NCBI GenBank assembly: GCA_002842855.1
Contig: PHEE01000008.1
Location: 1 to 64,000 of the forward strand
Direction of reading: 5' to 3'
Length of the DNA stretch: 64,000 nucleotides
Source of the DNA: Alphaproteobacteria bacterium HGW-Alphaproteobacteria-4
Lineage (GTDB): Bacteria > Pseudomonadota > Alphaproteobacteria > Rhodobacterales > Rhodobacteraceae
The position numbers were made by a program, and so were the translations under genes. Shown one piece after another: positions 1 to 8,839 of this stretch (position 1 is the first letter of the stretch; every line of letters begins with the position of its first letter). The notes beneath the pieces are model-generated. The model was not told the DNA's origin, searched no databases, and saw only the letters and a list, made by a program, of their open reading frames with translations.

Positions 1-1
1 G

Positions 2-349
2 GCAGCGCCGGTGATCCTCGGTCGCGGCCAACCGCTCGGCTTTCGCGCCTGGGCCCCTGGCGTGGCCATGCAGCGCGGCCAATTTGGCGCGCTGATCCCT
101 GCGGCGGGTGCATGGTTGACCCCGCGCGTGCTGATCGTGCCGCTGCTGGCGTTCGATGCGCGCGGCTATCGGCTGGGCTACGGCGGCGGTTATTACGACC
201 GAACGCTGGCCGCGCTGCGCGCACGCGGCCCGGTCACCGCCATCGGCTTTGCCTTTGCCGCGCAGCAGGTGCCCGAAGTGCCGACCGAGGCCACCGACGA
301 AAAGCTTGATCTCCTGGTCACCGACTCAGGCATTTTCGGCCCCTTCTGA
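2..349 (+). CDS. 5-formyltetrahydrofolate cyclo-ligase, C-terminal part
   Basis: The frame is open from the window edge, so only about the last 115 residues are present and the start lies upstream. The glycine- and tyrosine-rich loop GYGGGYYDRTL (bases about 173-205) is the nucleotide-binding signature of the 5-FCL family, and the ending (EKLDLLVTD) also fits it. The family enzyme uses ATP to turn 5-formyl-THF into 5,10-methenyl-THF in cytosolic one-carbon metabolism. The TIGR00282 phosphoesterase gene follows in the same direction. Only the family call is firm, because the N-terminal half is not visible. Confidence 0.9.
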   Translation, partial: AAPVILGRGQPLGFRAWAPGVAMQRGQFGALIPAAGAWLTPRVLIVPLLAFDARGYRLGYGGGYYDRTLAALRARGPVTAIGFAFAAQQVPEVPTEATDEKLDLLVTDSGIFGPF

Positions 350-400
350 GCGTCTTCAACGCCCAAATACCCCGGGGGTCCCGGGGGCTGGCCCCCGGCC
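350..400. repeat. GC-rich hairpin repeat after the cyclo-ligase gene (probable terminator)
   Basis: The gap holds GCGTCTTCAACGC, then AAATACCCCGGGGG, then a strong hairpin with arms CCGGGGGC (381-388) and GCCCCCGG (391-398). Almost the same block lies at 10709-10760, before the choW gene. It belongs to the intergenic hairpin family seen through the window. Termination is inferred, since no T-run follows on the plus strand. Confidence 0.6.
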
Positions 401-448
401 TTTGCTCCGGGCTTGCCCTTTCGGCGTTCAGCCCCTAACGCTTGGCGC

Positions 449-1261
449 ATGAAAATACTGTTTCTGGGCGATGTGATGGGGCGGGCAGGGCGTGCGGCGG
501 TGGCGGCGCGGCTGCCGAGTTTGCGCGCCGATTGGGGGCTCGATTTCGTCGTGATCAACGGCGAGAATGCGACCTCGGGCGCGGGGCTTTCGCCCGAACA
601 TGCCAAGGCGCTGCTGACAGCCGGCGCCGATTGCGTGACGCTGGGCGACCATGCCTTTGACCAAAAGGACATGCTGCGCTTTGTCGAATCCGAGCCGCGT
701 ATTCTGCGGCCGCTGAACTTTGCCAGGGAATCGCCGGGCAAAGGTGCGCGGGTGTTTCTTGACCGGCGCGGGCGCAAGGTGCTGGTGGCGCAGGTGCTGG
801 GGCAGGTGTTCATGAAGCGGCCCTTCGATGACCCGTTTTCGGCGATCGACGCGGTCTTGCGCGCGCACCCGCTGGGCGGCATGGCGCAAGCCACGTTGGT
901 CGATATGCACTGCGAGGCGACCAGCGAAAAGATGGCGATGGGGCACTGGTGCGATGGCCGCGCCAGCCTTGTGGTCGGCACCCATACGCATGTGCCCACG
1001 GGCGATGCGATGATCCTGGGCGGCGGCACCGGCTACCTGACCGATGCCGGCATGTGCGGCGATTACAACTCGGTGATCGGCATGGACAAGGCCGAGCCGA
1101 TGCGCCGCTTCATCACCGGCATGGCGAAGGAACGCTTTGCCCCTGCCGAGGGCGAGGCGACGCTTTGCGGGGTTTACCTTGAAACCGATGACCGCAGCGG
1201 CAAGGCCACGCGGATCGCGCCGGTGCGGGTCGGCGGGCGGCTGGCGCAGGCCGCGCCGTGA
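449..1261 (+). CDS. TIGR00282/YmdB-like metallophosphoesterase
   Basis: A 270-residue protein with the family's metal-binding motifs in order: the N-terminal GDVMGRAGR, NGENATSG, the GNH-type box, HCEATSEK and GTHTHVPTGD. YmdB-family proteins are cytosolic phosphodiesterases active on cyclic nucleotides such as 2',3'-cAMP. The third box reads LGDHAFD here, with Asp where many members have Asn; Asp can still bind metal and may be usual in this clade. ATG 449 is chosen because the conserved MKILFLGD start lies there; the upstream in-frame ATG (413) falls in the repeat tail. The stop overlaps the next gene's GTG by four bases, suggesting coupling. Confidence 0.88.
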   Translation: MKILFLGDVMGRAGRAAVAARLPSLRADWGLDFVVINGENATSGAGLSPEHAKALLTAGADCVTLGDHAFDQKDMLRFVESEPRILRPLNFARESPGKGARVFLDRRGRKVLVAQVLGQVFMKRPFDDPFSAIDAVLRAHPLGGMAQATLVDMHCEATSEKMAMGHWCDGRASLVVGTHTHVPTGDAMILGGGTGYLTDAGMCGDYNSVIGMDKAEPMRRFITGMAKERFAPAEGEATLCGVYLETDDRSGKATRIAPVRVGGRLAQAAP

Positions 1262-2181
1262 GCGCAGAACGGCGCGCCAGACTGCTGATGTTCGGCGCGC
1301 TGGTGCTGCTCGGCGCGGGTTGGGGCCTTGGCGTGCCGTTCAACAAGATCGCGGTGACCGCGGGGCACCGCGACTTTGGCATCATCTTCTGGCAGGCGAT
1401 GGTCGCGGCCGGGCTGCTTTTGCCCTGGATGCTGACACGCGGCGGTCTCCCGCTGCACCGCCGCGCGCTGGCGCTTTATGCCTTCGTCGCGGTGGCCGGC
1501 ACCCTGGTGCCGAACTTCGCCTCGTTCAGCGCGCAGCGCTACCTGCCCTCGGGGGTGTCGGCGCTGGTGCTGTCGTTCATTCCCATGGTGGCGCTGCCGA
1601 TTGCGGTCTTGATGCGCACCGACCACGCCAGCCCAGGCCGCCTGCTTGGCCTTGTGGCGGGGGCGGTGGGGGTGGCGCTGATCGTGCTGCCGGGTGATGC
1701 GCTGCCCGATCGCAGCATGGTGCCCTGGGTGCTGGTGGCACTGATCGGCACCGTTTTTTACGCAATCGAGGGCAATGGCATCGCGCGCTTTGGCACCGCG
1801 GGCCTCAGCCCGGTGCAACTGGTGGCGGGGGCGGTGCTGCTGACGGCGCTGGTGGCGGGGCCGCTGGCGCTGGCGCGGGGGGTATTCATCAGCCCGCTCA
1901 GGGTCTGGGGGCAAGGCGACTGGGCGGTGCTGGCGGGCGGGGTGCTGAATGTCGGCTCCTACGTAGGGTATCTGTGGCTGGTGGGCCGCGCCGGGGCGGT
2001 TTTTGCCGCCCAGGTAAGCTACCTCGTGACCGGCTTTGGTGTGTTCTGGTCGATGGTGCTGCTCGGCGAACGGTTCTCACCGTGGTTCTGGGCGGCGGGA
2101 GCAGTGATTTTTCTGGGACTTGCGCTGGTGCAGCCGCGTCCGGCGCCGGTGCCGGGGGCAGCTGGCGAGGCACTGCGCTAG
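1258..2181 (+). CDS. EamA/DMT-family permease
   Basis: A 307-residue inner-membrane protein made almost wholly of hydrophobic helices, with the two-fold EamA repeat typical of ten-helix drug/metabolite transporters (first half to about residue 145, second from about 155). It starts with GTG inside the stop region of the phosphoesterase gene (GTGA overlap), so the two are probably co-transcribed. Family members mostly export amino acids or other small metabolites. The substrate cannot be read from the sequence. Confidence 0.85.
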   Translation: MSAERRARLLMFGALVLLGAGWGLGVPFNKIAVTAGHRDFGIIFWQAMVAAGLLLPWMLTRGGLPLHRRALALYAFVAVAGTLVPNFASFSAQRYLPSGVSALVLSFIPMVALPIAVLMRTDHASPGRLLGLVAGAVGVALIVLPGDALPDRSMVPWVLVALIGTVFYAIEGNGIARFGTAGLSPVQLVAGAVLLTALVAGPLALARGVFISPLRVWGQGDWAVLAGGVLNVGSYVGYLWLVGRAGAVFAAQVSYLVTGFGVFWSMVLLGERFSPWFWAAGAVIFLGLALVQPRPAPVPGAAGEALR

Positions 2182-2247
2182 CGCCGGGCGCGCTTGTGAG
2201 ATGGCGCCGCGCCGCTATAGTTGCGCCCAACATATCGCGGAGTTTGC

Positions 2248-4026
2248 ATGTTCGATCTGGGCCTGACACAGAATGCCGAGGCAATTCTGACCATTACCGT
2301 GGTTGTGGTCATGCTGATCCTGTTCATGCGCGAAAGCTGGCAGAGCGAGGTGGTCGCCATTGGCGGCGCGTCGCTGGTGCTGGCACTGGGCATCGTGCCT
2401 TATGATGCGGCGGTCAAGGTCCTGTCAAACTCGGCGCCCTGGACGATCATCATGATGTTTCTGATCATGGGCAGCCTTGTGCGTACTGGCGCGCTGGAGT
2501 GGTTGACGCGGCACGCAGAGGCGCAGATCGACCATCGCCCGGCGGTGACGCTGGTCATCATCTTCGGGTTGGTCGCCACGGCCTCGGCGTTTCTCAACAA
2601 CACGCCGGTGGTGGTCATGATGATTCCGGTCATGATGACGGTGGCGCGCAAGCTGGGGGTTTCGGCCTCAAAGCTGCTGATTCCTCTCTCCTATGCCGCA
2701 ATCCTTGGCGGCACGGTCACGCTGATCGGCACCTCGACCAACATTCTTGTCGATGGCGTGGCGCGCGAGCGCGGGCTGGCGCCGTTCACGATGTTCGAGA
2801 TCTCGGGCATGGGGGTGATAATGGTGCTGGTGGGCGGCGCCTATATGGCGCTGATCGGGCGCCACCTGCTGCCGGACCGCTCATCCATGGGGATGTTGCT
2901 GGGTGACAAGCGCCGGCAGAAATTCTTTACCGAGGTGGCGCTGCCCGAGGGTTCGGCGCTGATCGGGCAGAACGTGAACGAGGTCGATCTGTTCAAGCGC
3001 GACGGGGTGCGGGTGATCGACGTGCTGCGCGGCGATGCCAGTCTTCGGCGCGACATGGCAGGTGTGGTGCTGGCCGCAGGTGACCGCGTGGTGCTGCGCA
3101 CCGACATGGGCGAAGTGCTGGGCATGCAGCAAAACCCGAATCTGCGGATGGTCGACAAGCTGAGCTCGGTGCAGACCGATACCGTGGAGGTGCTGATCTC
3201 GCCCGGTTGCCGGATGATCGGGCGCAGCCTTGGCGAACTGCGGCTGCGGCGGCGGTATGGGGTCTATGTGCTGGCTGCGCACCGGCGCAACCAGAACATC
3301 GGCCGCAAGCTTGATGATCTGGTGGTGGTGGTGGGCGATACGCTGCTGCTGGAGGGGGCGCCAGACGATATCGCGCGGCTTGCCGCTGACATGGATCTTG
3401 TCGATGTCTCGAAGCCCCGCGTGCAGCCGTTCCGCCGCGCCAAGGCTCCGATTGCCGTTGGCGCGCTGGTGGCGGTTGTGGTGCTGGCCGCGTTCAATGT
3501 GGCGCCAATACTGCTTTTGGCTTCAATCGCGGTGGGGGTGGTGCTGGTGACCCGCGCCATTGACCCTGACGAGGCGTTTTCGTTTGTCGAGGGCCGCTTG
3601 CTGGCGCTGATCTTTGCGATGCTTATCATGGGTGCTGCGCTCGATCATTCCGGCGCGGTCAATCTGATTGTCGATGCGGTCGCGCCCATCCTGATGGACC
3701 TGCCGCCGGTGCTGATCATCCTCACCGTCTATCTGCTCGGCTCGGTGCTGACCGAGGTTGTCACCAACAATGCAGTTGCGGTGATATTGACGCCGATCGT
3801 GATCGGGTTGGCAGCAGCGCTTGGCTACAACCCGCGCCCGTTCGTGGTGGCGGTGATGTTTTCTGCTTCGGCCTCGTTTGCGACGCCGATCGGTTATCAA
3901 ACGAATACGATGGTCTACGGCCCCGGCGGTTACCGCTTTACCGATTACCTCAAGGTCGGAATTCCGCTCAACATCGTGATGGCGGCAGCGGCTTGCCTGA
4001 TCATTCCGCTCATCTGGCCACTTTAA
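2248..4026 (+). CDS. SLC13-family permease with two RCK_C (TrkA-C) domains
   Basis: A 592-residue membrane protein. Residues about 1-210 and 400-592 are hydrophobic transport halves carrying the NTPVVVMM- and [11 protein letters not shown]-type motifs of the SLC13/DASS group. The soluble middle holds two TrkA-C-like domains (about 220-295 and 305-385). Relatives of this shape are sodium-coupled transporters of sulfate or dicarboxylates, and the RCK_C pair may sense a ligand or nucleotide. ATG 2248 follows a CGGAG-like ribosome site; the 2221 start would add nine atypical residues. No neighbour points to a particular anion. Confidence 0.85.
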   Translation: MFDLGLTQNAEAILTITVVVVMLILFMRESWQSEVVAIGGASLVLALGIVPYDAAVKVLSNSAPWTIIMMFLIMGSLVRTGALEWLTRHAEAQIDHRPAVTLVIIFGLVATASAFLNNTPVVVMMIPVMMTVARKLGVSASKLLIPLSYAAILGGTVTLIGTSTNILVDGVARERGLAPFTMFEISGMGVIMVLVGGAYMALIGRHLLPDRSSMGMLLGDKRRQKFFTEVALPEGSALIGQNVNEVDLFKRDGVRVIDVLRGDASLRRDMAGVVLAAGDRVVLRTDMGEVLGMQQNPNLRMVDKLSSVQTDTVEVLISPGCRMIGRSLGELRLRRRYGVYVLAAHRRNQNIGRKLDDLVVVVGDTLLLEGAPDDIARLAADMDLVDVSKPRVQPFRRAKAPIAVGALVAVVVLAAFNVAPILLLASIAVGVVLVTRAIDPDEAFSFVEGRLLALIFAMLIMGAALDHSGAVNLIVDAVAPILMDLPPVLIILTVYLLGSVLTEVVTNNAVAVILTPIVIGLAAALGYNPRPFVVAVMFSASASFATPIGYQTNTMVYGPGGYRFTDYLKVGIPLNIVMAAAACLIIPLIWPL

Positions 4027-4117
4027 CCAGGCGCGGGGTGCTTGCGGCCCCCCGCTTCGCTGGCATATAGAGGCGCCGTACCGGACCCCCGGCATATGCA
4101 AGCGACGGAGTAGCCAA

Positions 4118-4858
4118 GTGGCAGGCCATTCGAAATGGGCGAACATCCAGCACCGCAAGGGCAAGCAGGACAAGATCCGCGCCAAGGTGTTTTCCAAGCT
4201 CGCCAAGGAAATTACCGTGGCGGCCAAGATGGGCGACCCCGACCCAGCCAAGAACCCGCGCCTGCGGCTGGCGGTGAAAGAAGCCAAGGCTGTGTCGATG
4301 CCGAAAGACGTGATCGACCGCGCCATCAAGAAAAGCATCGGCGGCGATGCCGAAACCTATGACGAGATCCGCTATGAGGGCTACGGGCCGAACGGCATTG
4401 CCATTATCGTTGAGGCGATGACCGACAACCGCAACCGCACCGCCAGCAACGTGCGCAGCTATTTCACCAAATGCGGCGGTAACCTGGGCGAAACCGGCTC
4501 GGTTTCGTTCATGTTCGACCGGGTCGGCGAGATCATGTATCCGCTGGCCGTGGGCGACGCCGACACGCTGCTGCTGGCAGCGCTCGAGGCCGGCGCGGAC
4601 GATGTGGAAACCGACGAGGAAGGCCACTGGATCACTTGCGCGCAGGATGCGCTGAACGAGGTGACGACAGCGCTGGAAGCGGCGCTGGGCGAAAGCGAAA
4701 CCGCCAAGCTGATCTGGAAGCCGCAGAACCTGACCGTGGTCGATGCGGAAACCGCCGAGCGGCTGATGAAGCTGGTCGATATGTTGGAAGATGATGACGA
4801 CGTGCAGAACGTCACCGGCAACTTCGACATCCCCGAAGAAATCGCCGCCGCTCTATAA
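4118..4858 (+). CDS. yebC: YebC/PmpR-family protein
   Basis: A 246-residue member of the YebC/TACO1 family, recognised from the N-terminal [17 protein letters not shown] and the [15 protein letters not shown] region near the end. Family members have been described as DNA-binding transcription regulators and, more recently, as factors that help ribosomes past difficult sequences. The start is a GTG placed after CGGAG, giving the canonical N-terminus. The gene stands alone between the SLC13 permease and a convergent porin-like gene, with a shared hairpin terminator. Confidence 0.95.
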   Translation: MAGHSKWANIQHRKGKQDKIRAKVFSKLAKEITVAAKMGDPDPAKNPRLRLAVKEAKAVSMPKDVIDRAIKKSIGGDAETYDEIRYEGYGPNGIAIIVEAMTDNRNRTASNVRSYFTKCGGNLGETGSVSFMFDRVGEIMYPLAVGDADTLLLAALEAGADDVETDEEGHWITCAQDALNEVTTALEAALGESETAKLIWKPQNLTVVDAETAERLMKLVDMLEDDDDVQNVTGNFDIPEEIAAAL

Positions 4859-4876
4859 GAGCCGGGGCCACAAACG

Positions 4877-4905
4877 AAAGGGCCGCGTGGTTGGCGCGGC
4901 CCTTT
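4877..4905. terminator. Bidirectional terminator between yebC and a porin-like gene
   Basis: Arms AAAGGGCCGCG (4877-4887) and CGCGGCCCTTT (4895-4905) form a perfect 11-bp stem with a 7-base loop. A/T-rich ends on both sides suit termination of both convergent genes. The hairpin is almost exactly repeated at 5974-6000 behind the second porin-like gene. Confidence 0.85.
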
Positions 4906-4924
4906 GCATTTCAGGTGGCAAACC

Positions 4925-5836
4925 TCAGTAGTTCAGCTTCCAGCCGACATAAGCGGAAGTGACGCCGTTGCCGCCGCCACCGAAGCCGTCCAGATAGCCG
5001 ACACCGGCGTAGCCGTTTTTCAGGAAGCTGACTTCCGCGTTGACCGAGTAGAAATCGTCTGAGCTGCCAGCGGTGCCGTAACCTGCATTGAGCGTCAGCC
5101 AATCGAGAGGTTTATAGAAGGCGTCAACCAAGACCAGCAGATCCGACGACAGGTTGGCGTCGACCAGCGTAAGGTGGCCGCCGAACTGACCAGCGTCATA
5201 GCCGACCTGTGCAAGGTAGTTTCGAAGATCAGTCGACCCAGTGTTGATAGCTTCAAAGCCGACGGCGAAATCTAGCGCACCATAGTCACGGCCGAAGTAT
5301 CCGGTTACCGATGTCGCGTCGCTGGCCGAACCGGTGAATTGATGCACCGAAAGCCCGGCGTCAAATCCGCCGATGAAGCCATCGAAACGCGCGCCGTAGC
5401 TATGTGCTTCGCCATACACTTGCACGAAATCCGTTACGCCAATCGCTTCGCCAAAGATCAGTGACAGATATCTGGAGCCGCCAAAGCGGGGTATCTGGAT
5501 CGCGCTGCCCACCGCGGAACGCGGCGCGCCGACCGAGAAGCGGCCAACCGAGGTATCGACCCAGAAGGTCGGGAACAGAGCGGCGCGGTTGTCAAAGGGC
5601 CCTCCGCTATCGGAGGCGATGCCAAGCACGCCGAGCTCGAAGCCCATCGGCAGGCTGCTGCCGCCGCCAAAGCCGAAGCCAATGGCGAGATCGGCATAGG
5701 CAAAGCTCACGTCGCTGCCGTTGCTGCTCAGGTAGTCATACTGGACCGAGCCGCGTGTGTAGAGGTTGTTCGATTGCGCCGAGGCGGCGGTTGCCGCTGC
5801 CAGAACAAGTGCTGCCGTGAGTGCCGCGTGTTTCAT
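4925..5836 (-). CDS. Porin-like outer-membrane protein, copy 1
   Basis: A 303-residue protein with a signal peptide (MKHAALTAALVLAAATAASA, cleavage after ASA), followed by alternating aromatic and glycine-rich strands typical of a Gram-negative porin. It ends in GWKLNY, with Tyr rather than Phe as the last residue. ATG 5836 is used because the signal peptide begins there. It is a diverged tandem paralogue of the gene at 6020-6937, sharing the ends (FLKNGYAG... AYVGWKLNY) and strands such as GRDYGA-DFAVGFE. A role in solute diffusion across the outer membrane is inferred from fold only. Confidence 0.75.
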   Translation of the reverse strand: MKHAALTAALVLAAATAASAQSNNLYTRGSVQYDYLSSNGSDVSFAYADLAIGFGFGGGSSLPMGFELGVLGIASDSGGPFDNRAALFPTFWVDTSVGRFSVGAPRSAVGSAIQIPRFGGSRYLSLIFGEAIGVTDFVQVYGEAHSYGARFDGFIGGFDAGLSVHQFTGSASDATSVTGYFGRDYGALDFAVGFEAINTGSTDLRNYLAQVGYDAGQFGGHLTLVDANLSSDLLVLVDAFYKPLDWLTLNAGYGTAGSSDDFYSVNAEVSFLKNGYAGVGYLDGFGGGGNGVTSAYVGWKLNY

Positions 5837-5973
5837 GGGCCGATTCTCCGTGACGATGTGTCGCATTGCGACCAAGTTACCATGCCCGCGCCCCGCGGTC
5901 ATCGCGGCGCGCGCCGGCCCTGCGTAAATCTCGGCCGGTGTGTTTTTTTTGTCCGTTGCCGAAAAAGCCAAAT

Positions 5974-6000
5974 GGGGCCGCGCGGTTGGCGCGGCCCTTT
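5974..6000. terminator. Terminator of porin-like copy 2 (duplicate of the 4877 hairpin)
   Basis: Arms GGGCCGCG (5975-5982) and CGCGGCCC (5990-5997) flank a 7-base loop, and TTT follows. From 5975 on, about 74 bases match 4880-4953 with roughly one difference, covering the terminator, the spacer, the stop and the last codons. Confidence 0.8.
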
Positions 6001-6019
6001 GCATTTCAGGTGGCAAACC

Positions 6020-6937
6020 TCAGTAGTTCAGCTTCCAGCCGACATAGGCGGTGGTGATGCCGCTGGAGAAACCGTCGCCATCAAAGTAGCCGATACCGGC
6101 GTAGCCGTTTTTCAGGAAGCTCGCCTCGGCGTTGGCGCCGTATACAGCATAACTGGCGTAGTTTCCGTAGGATGCGGTAACCTTCAGCCAGTCGAGCGGC
6201 CGATAGAAGGCCTCGACCGAATAGGCACTGTCGGGCATCAAGAAACTGTCGCCGAGCGACACCCGCGCGCCATAGGTGCCCACATCATAGCCCAGCGTCG
6301 CGACGTAGGTGGTTTCGCTGTTGCCCTCGCCTTGCAGATGCTCAAAGCCCACCGCGAAATCGAAGGCGCCATAATCGCGCCCGACGAAGCCGGTCAGCGA
6401 GGTTCCATTGCCGTCCATGCCTTTGCCGCCAATGCCCCCAAGATGATGCCACGAAAGCCCGACGTCGAAGCCGTTGAAGTTGCCGTCATAGCGAAGCCCG
6501 TAGGAATCAACACCACCCTGCAGCACCGCCATGTCGGTGAAATTGAACGCTACCTGGATGTCATCGGTAAAATAGTAGGTGCCGGCAATCGGCGGCACCT
6601 TGATCCGGCTGGCCATCGCCGAGCGGGGCCGACCGAGCGAGAACTTGCCATAGGCGGTTTCAGCCCAGACCGTCGGGAACAGCGCCGACGTGCTGAAATC
6701 TTCCTGGGTGCTTCCCACCGCCAGCACACCGAGGTCGAACCCGACCGGGGTGCCGCCAAACGCGCCGCGCAAACCCAAGGCGAAATCGCCAAACCAAAAG
6801 TCAATCTCGTCCGCGCCCGAAAGATATTCGTATTGCACGAAACCATTGGCATAGAGCGGCGAACTGCCGCCCGATTGCGCGAAGGCCGCGCCCGAACCTG
6901 CCAGCAGAGCAACCATTGACAGTACAGTTTTCTTCAT
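6020..6937 (-). CDS. Porin-like outer-membrane protein, copy 2
   Basis: A 305-residue paralogue of copy 1: signal peptide MKKTVLSMVALLAGSGAAFA, then a beta-rich body and the same GWKLNY ending. ATG 6937 follows a purine-rich ribosome site (CAGGGGGCG). Both copies read in the same direction, and each has its own terminator and leader, so they can be expressed separately. Identity is high at the C-terminus and patchy in the middle, where surface loops of a barrel would lie. It is placed as porin-like by composition and by the paralogue; no substrate is implied. Confidence 0.75.
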   Translation of the reverse strand: MKKTVLSMVALLAGSGAAFAQSGGSSPLYANGFVQYEYLSGADEIDFWFGDFALGLRGAFGGTPVGFDLGVLAVGSTQEDFSTSALFPTVWAETAYGKFSLGRPRSAMASRIKVPPIAGTYYFTDDIQVAFNFTDMAVLQGGVDSYGLRYDGNFNGFDVGLSWHHLGGIGGKGMDGNGTSLTGFVGRDYGAFDFAVGFEHLQGEGNSETTYVATLGYDVGTYGARVSLGDSFLMPDSAYSVEAFYRPLDWLKVTASYGNYASYAVYGANAEASFLKNGYAGIGYFDGDGFSSGITTAYVGWKLNY

Positions 6938-7186
6938 TTTCGCCCCCTGACCGAAACCTGCATTACACGGAGAGATTTTAGCACGCATCGCCGGCCCGAT
7001 CACCCGTGCCCGGGGCATGTGCCGTGGAAAAGGCCGGGTGTGTGGCGGCGCTGCACCGGGCAGGCAGAGCGCAACAAATGCGTTGCGGGGCAGCTGGCTT
7101 TTGGCAGCGGCCCACGTGGCAATTGCACTGGCGCGCAAACCCGCTGCAGGCTAGGCAAGCGCCAAGACAACGGTGGCGGGCTGGAA

Positions 7187-7783
7187 ATGGCGGCATTCTG
7201 GGCGGGGCTGCGGCTGGGGCTGGGGTTGATCGTGGCGATCGGCGCGCAGAACGCCTTCGTGCTGCGCCAGGGCCTGCGGCGCGAACATGTGTTTGCGGTG
7301 GCGCTGTTCTGCGCGGCTTCCGACGCGGCGCTGATCGCGCTTGGCGTTTCGGGTTTTGCGCTCGCCTCCGATGCGGCACCCTGGCTTGGCCCGGCCCTGC
7401 GCTGGGGGGGCGTGGCGTTCCTGGCGTGGTATGGCGCGCGCGCCTTTCTGGCCGCATGGCGCGGCGGGTCGGGGCTGGTGGCGGCGGGTGGGGCGCAGAG
7501 CCTTGCCGCAACGCTTGCCACCATCGCCGCGCTGACCTGGGCCAACCCGCATGTCTGGCTCGATACGGTGGTGCTCTTGGGGGCGGTGTCGGCGCAGTTT
7601 CCGGGGCAGGGCGTTGCCTTTGCGGCGGGCGCCATCACCGCCTCGTTCGGCTTTTTCTTTTCACTGGCCTATGGCGCGCGGCTGCTGGCCCCGGTTTTCG
7701 AGCGGCCGCGCGCCTGGGTAGTGCTCGATATTCTGATCGGCCTGGTGATGTGGAGCATCGCGCTGCAACTGGCGCTTGGCTGA
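7187..7783 (+). CDS. LysE/ArgO-family amino-acid exporter
   Basis: A 198-residue hydrophobic protein with the LysE-family opening GLRLGLGLIVAIGAQNAFVLRQG (read in parts) and the ALTWANPHVWLDT motif in the middle, both typical of basic amino-acid exporters such as ArgO. About six membrane helices are expected. ATG 7187 is chosen because conservation starts there; the longer frame from 7019 is low-complexity. The 249-base gap upstream holds no other recognisable feature. The substrate (arginine or lysine) is inferred from family. Confidence 0.85.
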   Translation: MAAFWAGLRLGLGLIVAIGAQNAFVLRQGLRREHVFAVALFCAASDAALIALGVSGFALASDAAPWLGPALRWGGVAFLAWYGARAFLAAWRGGSGLVAAGGAQSLAATLATIAALTWANPHVWLDTVVLLGAVSAQFPGQGVAFAAGAITASFGFFFSLAYGARLLAPVFERPRAWVVLDILIGLVMWSIALQLALG

Positions 7784-7843
7784 GATGTGCCCGACACAAT
7801 CGCGCCCTTGCGCTGGCCTCGCCGATGCGGTGATCTCGCGGCC

Positions 7844-8758
7844 ATGAGCACCCGCGCCCCCGCCCGCCGCCCCGACCGCCCCGTTGCCGGCGTGCTCTGG
7901 ATGCTGGCGACCGGGCTCAACTTTGTCGCCGTCACCGGCATCGTGCGCTACCTTGGCACCGATCTGCCCGCCGCCCAGGGTGCGTTTATCCGCTTTGCCT
8001 TCGGTCTTGTCTTTCTCGCCCCCACACTGGCACTGACGCTGAAGCGCGGGCTTGCCCCCGGCGCGCTGCGCCTGTTCGTGGCGCGCGGCGCGCTGCATAC
8101 GGCGGCGGTGGTGCTTTGGTTCTACGCGATGGCGCGCATTCCGGTGGCTGAGGTCACGGCCATCGGCTACCTAAACCCGATCGTCGTGACGATCGGCGCC
8201 GCATTCCTGTTTGGCGAAAGGCTGGCGGCGCGGCGGATCATTGCCATTGCCGTCGCCATTGCCGGCGCGCTGATCGTGCTGCGCCCCGGCCTGCGCGAGA
8301 TCGTACCCGGCCATTGGTCGCAACTGGGCGCCGCCACCTGCTTTGGCCTCTCGTATCTGATCGCCAAGCGGCTATCCGAAATCGCCCCGGCGGGCGCGGT
8401 GGTGGCGATGATGGCGCTGACCGTTACGGTCGGGCTTGCGCCACTGGCGCTTTGGGTCTGGGTGCCGGTGGGGCTGGTGCAGGTGGCCTGGCTCGGCCTC
8501 GTCGCGGTGTTCGCCACGGCCGGTCACTATTGCATGACCCGCGCTTTCGCTGCGGCGCCGCTGACCGTGACGCAACCCGTCACCTTCCTGCAACTCGTCT
8601 GGGCCACGGCTTTGGGCGCGCTGATGTTCGGCGAGGCGGTGGACCCGATGGTGATGCTGGGTGGTGCGCTGATCATCGGTGCAATCAGCTACATCACCTG
8701 GCGCGAGGCGCAGATCAAGCGTCGCACCACCCCCTCTGCTGCGGTTCCTGAGGCCTGA
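7844..8758 (+). CDS. EamA/DMT-family permease
   Basis: A 304-residue ten-helix drug/metabolite transporter with two EamA repeats. It keeps the DLPAAQGAFIRFAFG and EVTAIGYLNPI motifs seen in RhaT/EamA exporters. ATG 7844 is used because the preceding in-frame codons look non-coding. The gene follows the LysE exporter in the same direction with a 60-base gap. A long inverted repeat right after its stop separates it from the choline uptake operon. Substrate unknown. Confidence 0.85.
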   Translation: MSTRAPARRPDRPVAGVLWMLATGLNFVAVTGIVRYLGTDLPAAQGAFIRFAFGLVFLAPTLALTLKRGLAPGALRLFVARGALHTAAVVLWFYAMARIPVAEVTAIGYLNPIVVTIGAAFLFGERLAARRIIAIAVAIAGALIVLRPGLREIVPGHWSQLGAATCFGLSYLIAKRLSEIAPAGAVVAMMALTVTVGLAPLALWVWVPVGLVQVAWLGLVAVFATAGHYCMTRAFAAAPLTVTQPVTFLQLVWATALGALMFGEAVDPMVMLGGALIIGAISYITWREAQIKRRTTPSAAVPEA

Positions 8759-8767
8759 GCCTCCGGC

Positions 8768-8816
8768 GGGGATATTTGGCCCAAGGCAAGCCCGTTGCCT
8801 TGGGCCAAATATCCCC
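8768..8816. terminator. Perfect 22-bp inverted repeat, bidirectional terminator
   Basis: Arms at 8768-8789 and 8795-8816 pair perfectly over 22 bases around the 5-base loop GCCCG. Each arm is a GGGGATATTTGGCCCAAGGC-type unit, so the structure is two copies of the window's intergenic repeat facing each other. It lies between two convergent genes (stops at 8758 and 8840), where a shared terminator is expected. Confidence 0.85.
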
Positions 8817-8839
8817 CGCGGAGCGTGCGCCCCGTGCCG

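Noticed and set aside
193-1029. Long minus-strand frames opposite real genes (as opposite the phosphoesterase, betA and mutase genes)
   Set aside because: High G+C gives long antisense frames by chance. They lack family motifs and are rich in Arg, Pro, His and Gln.
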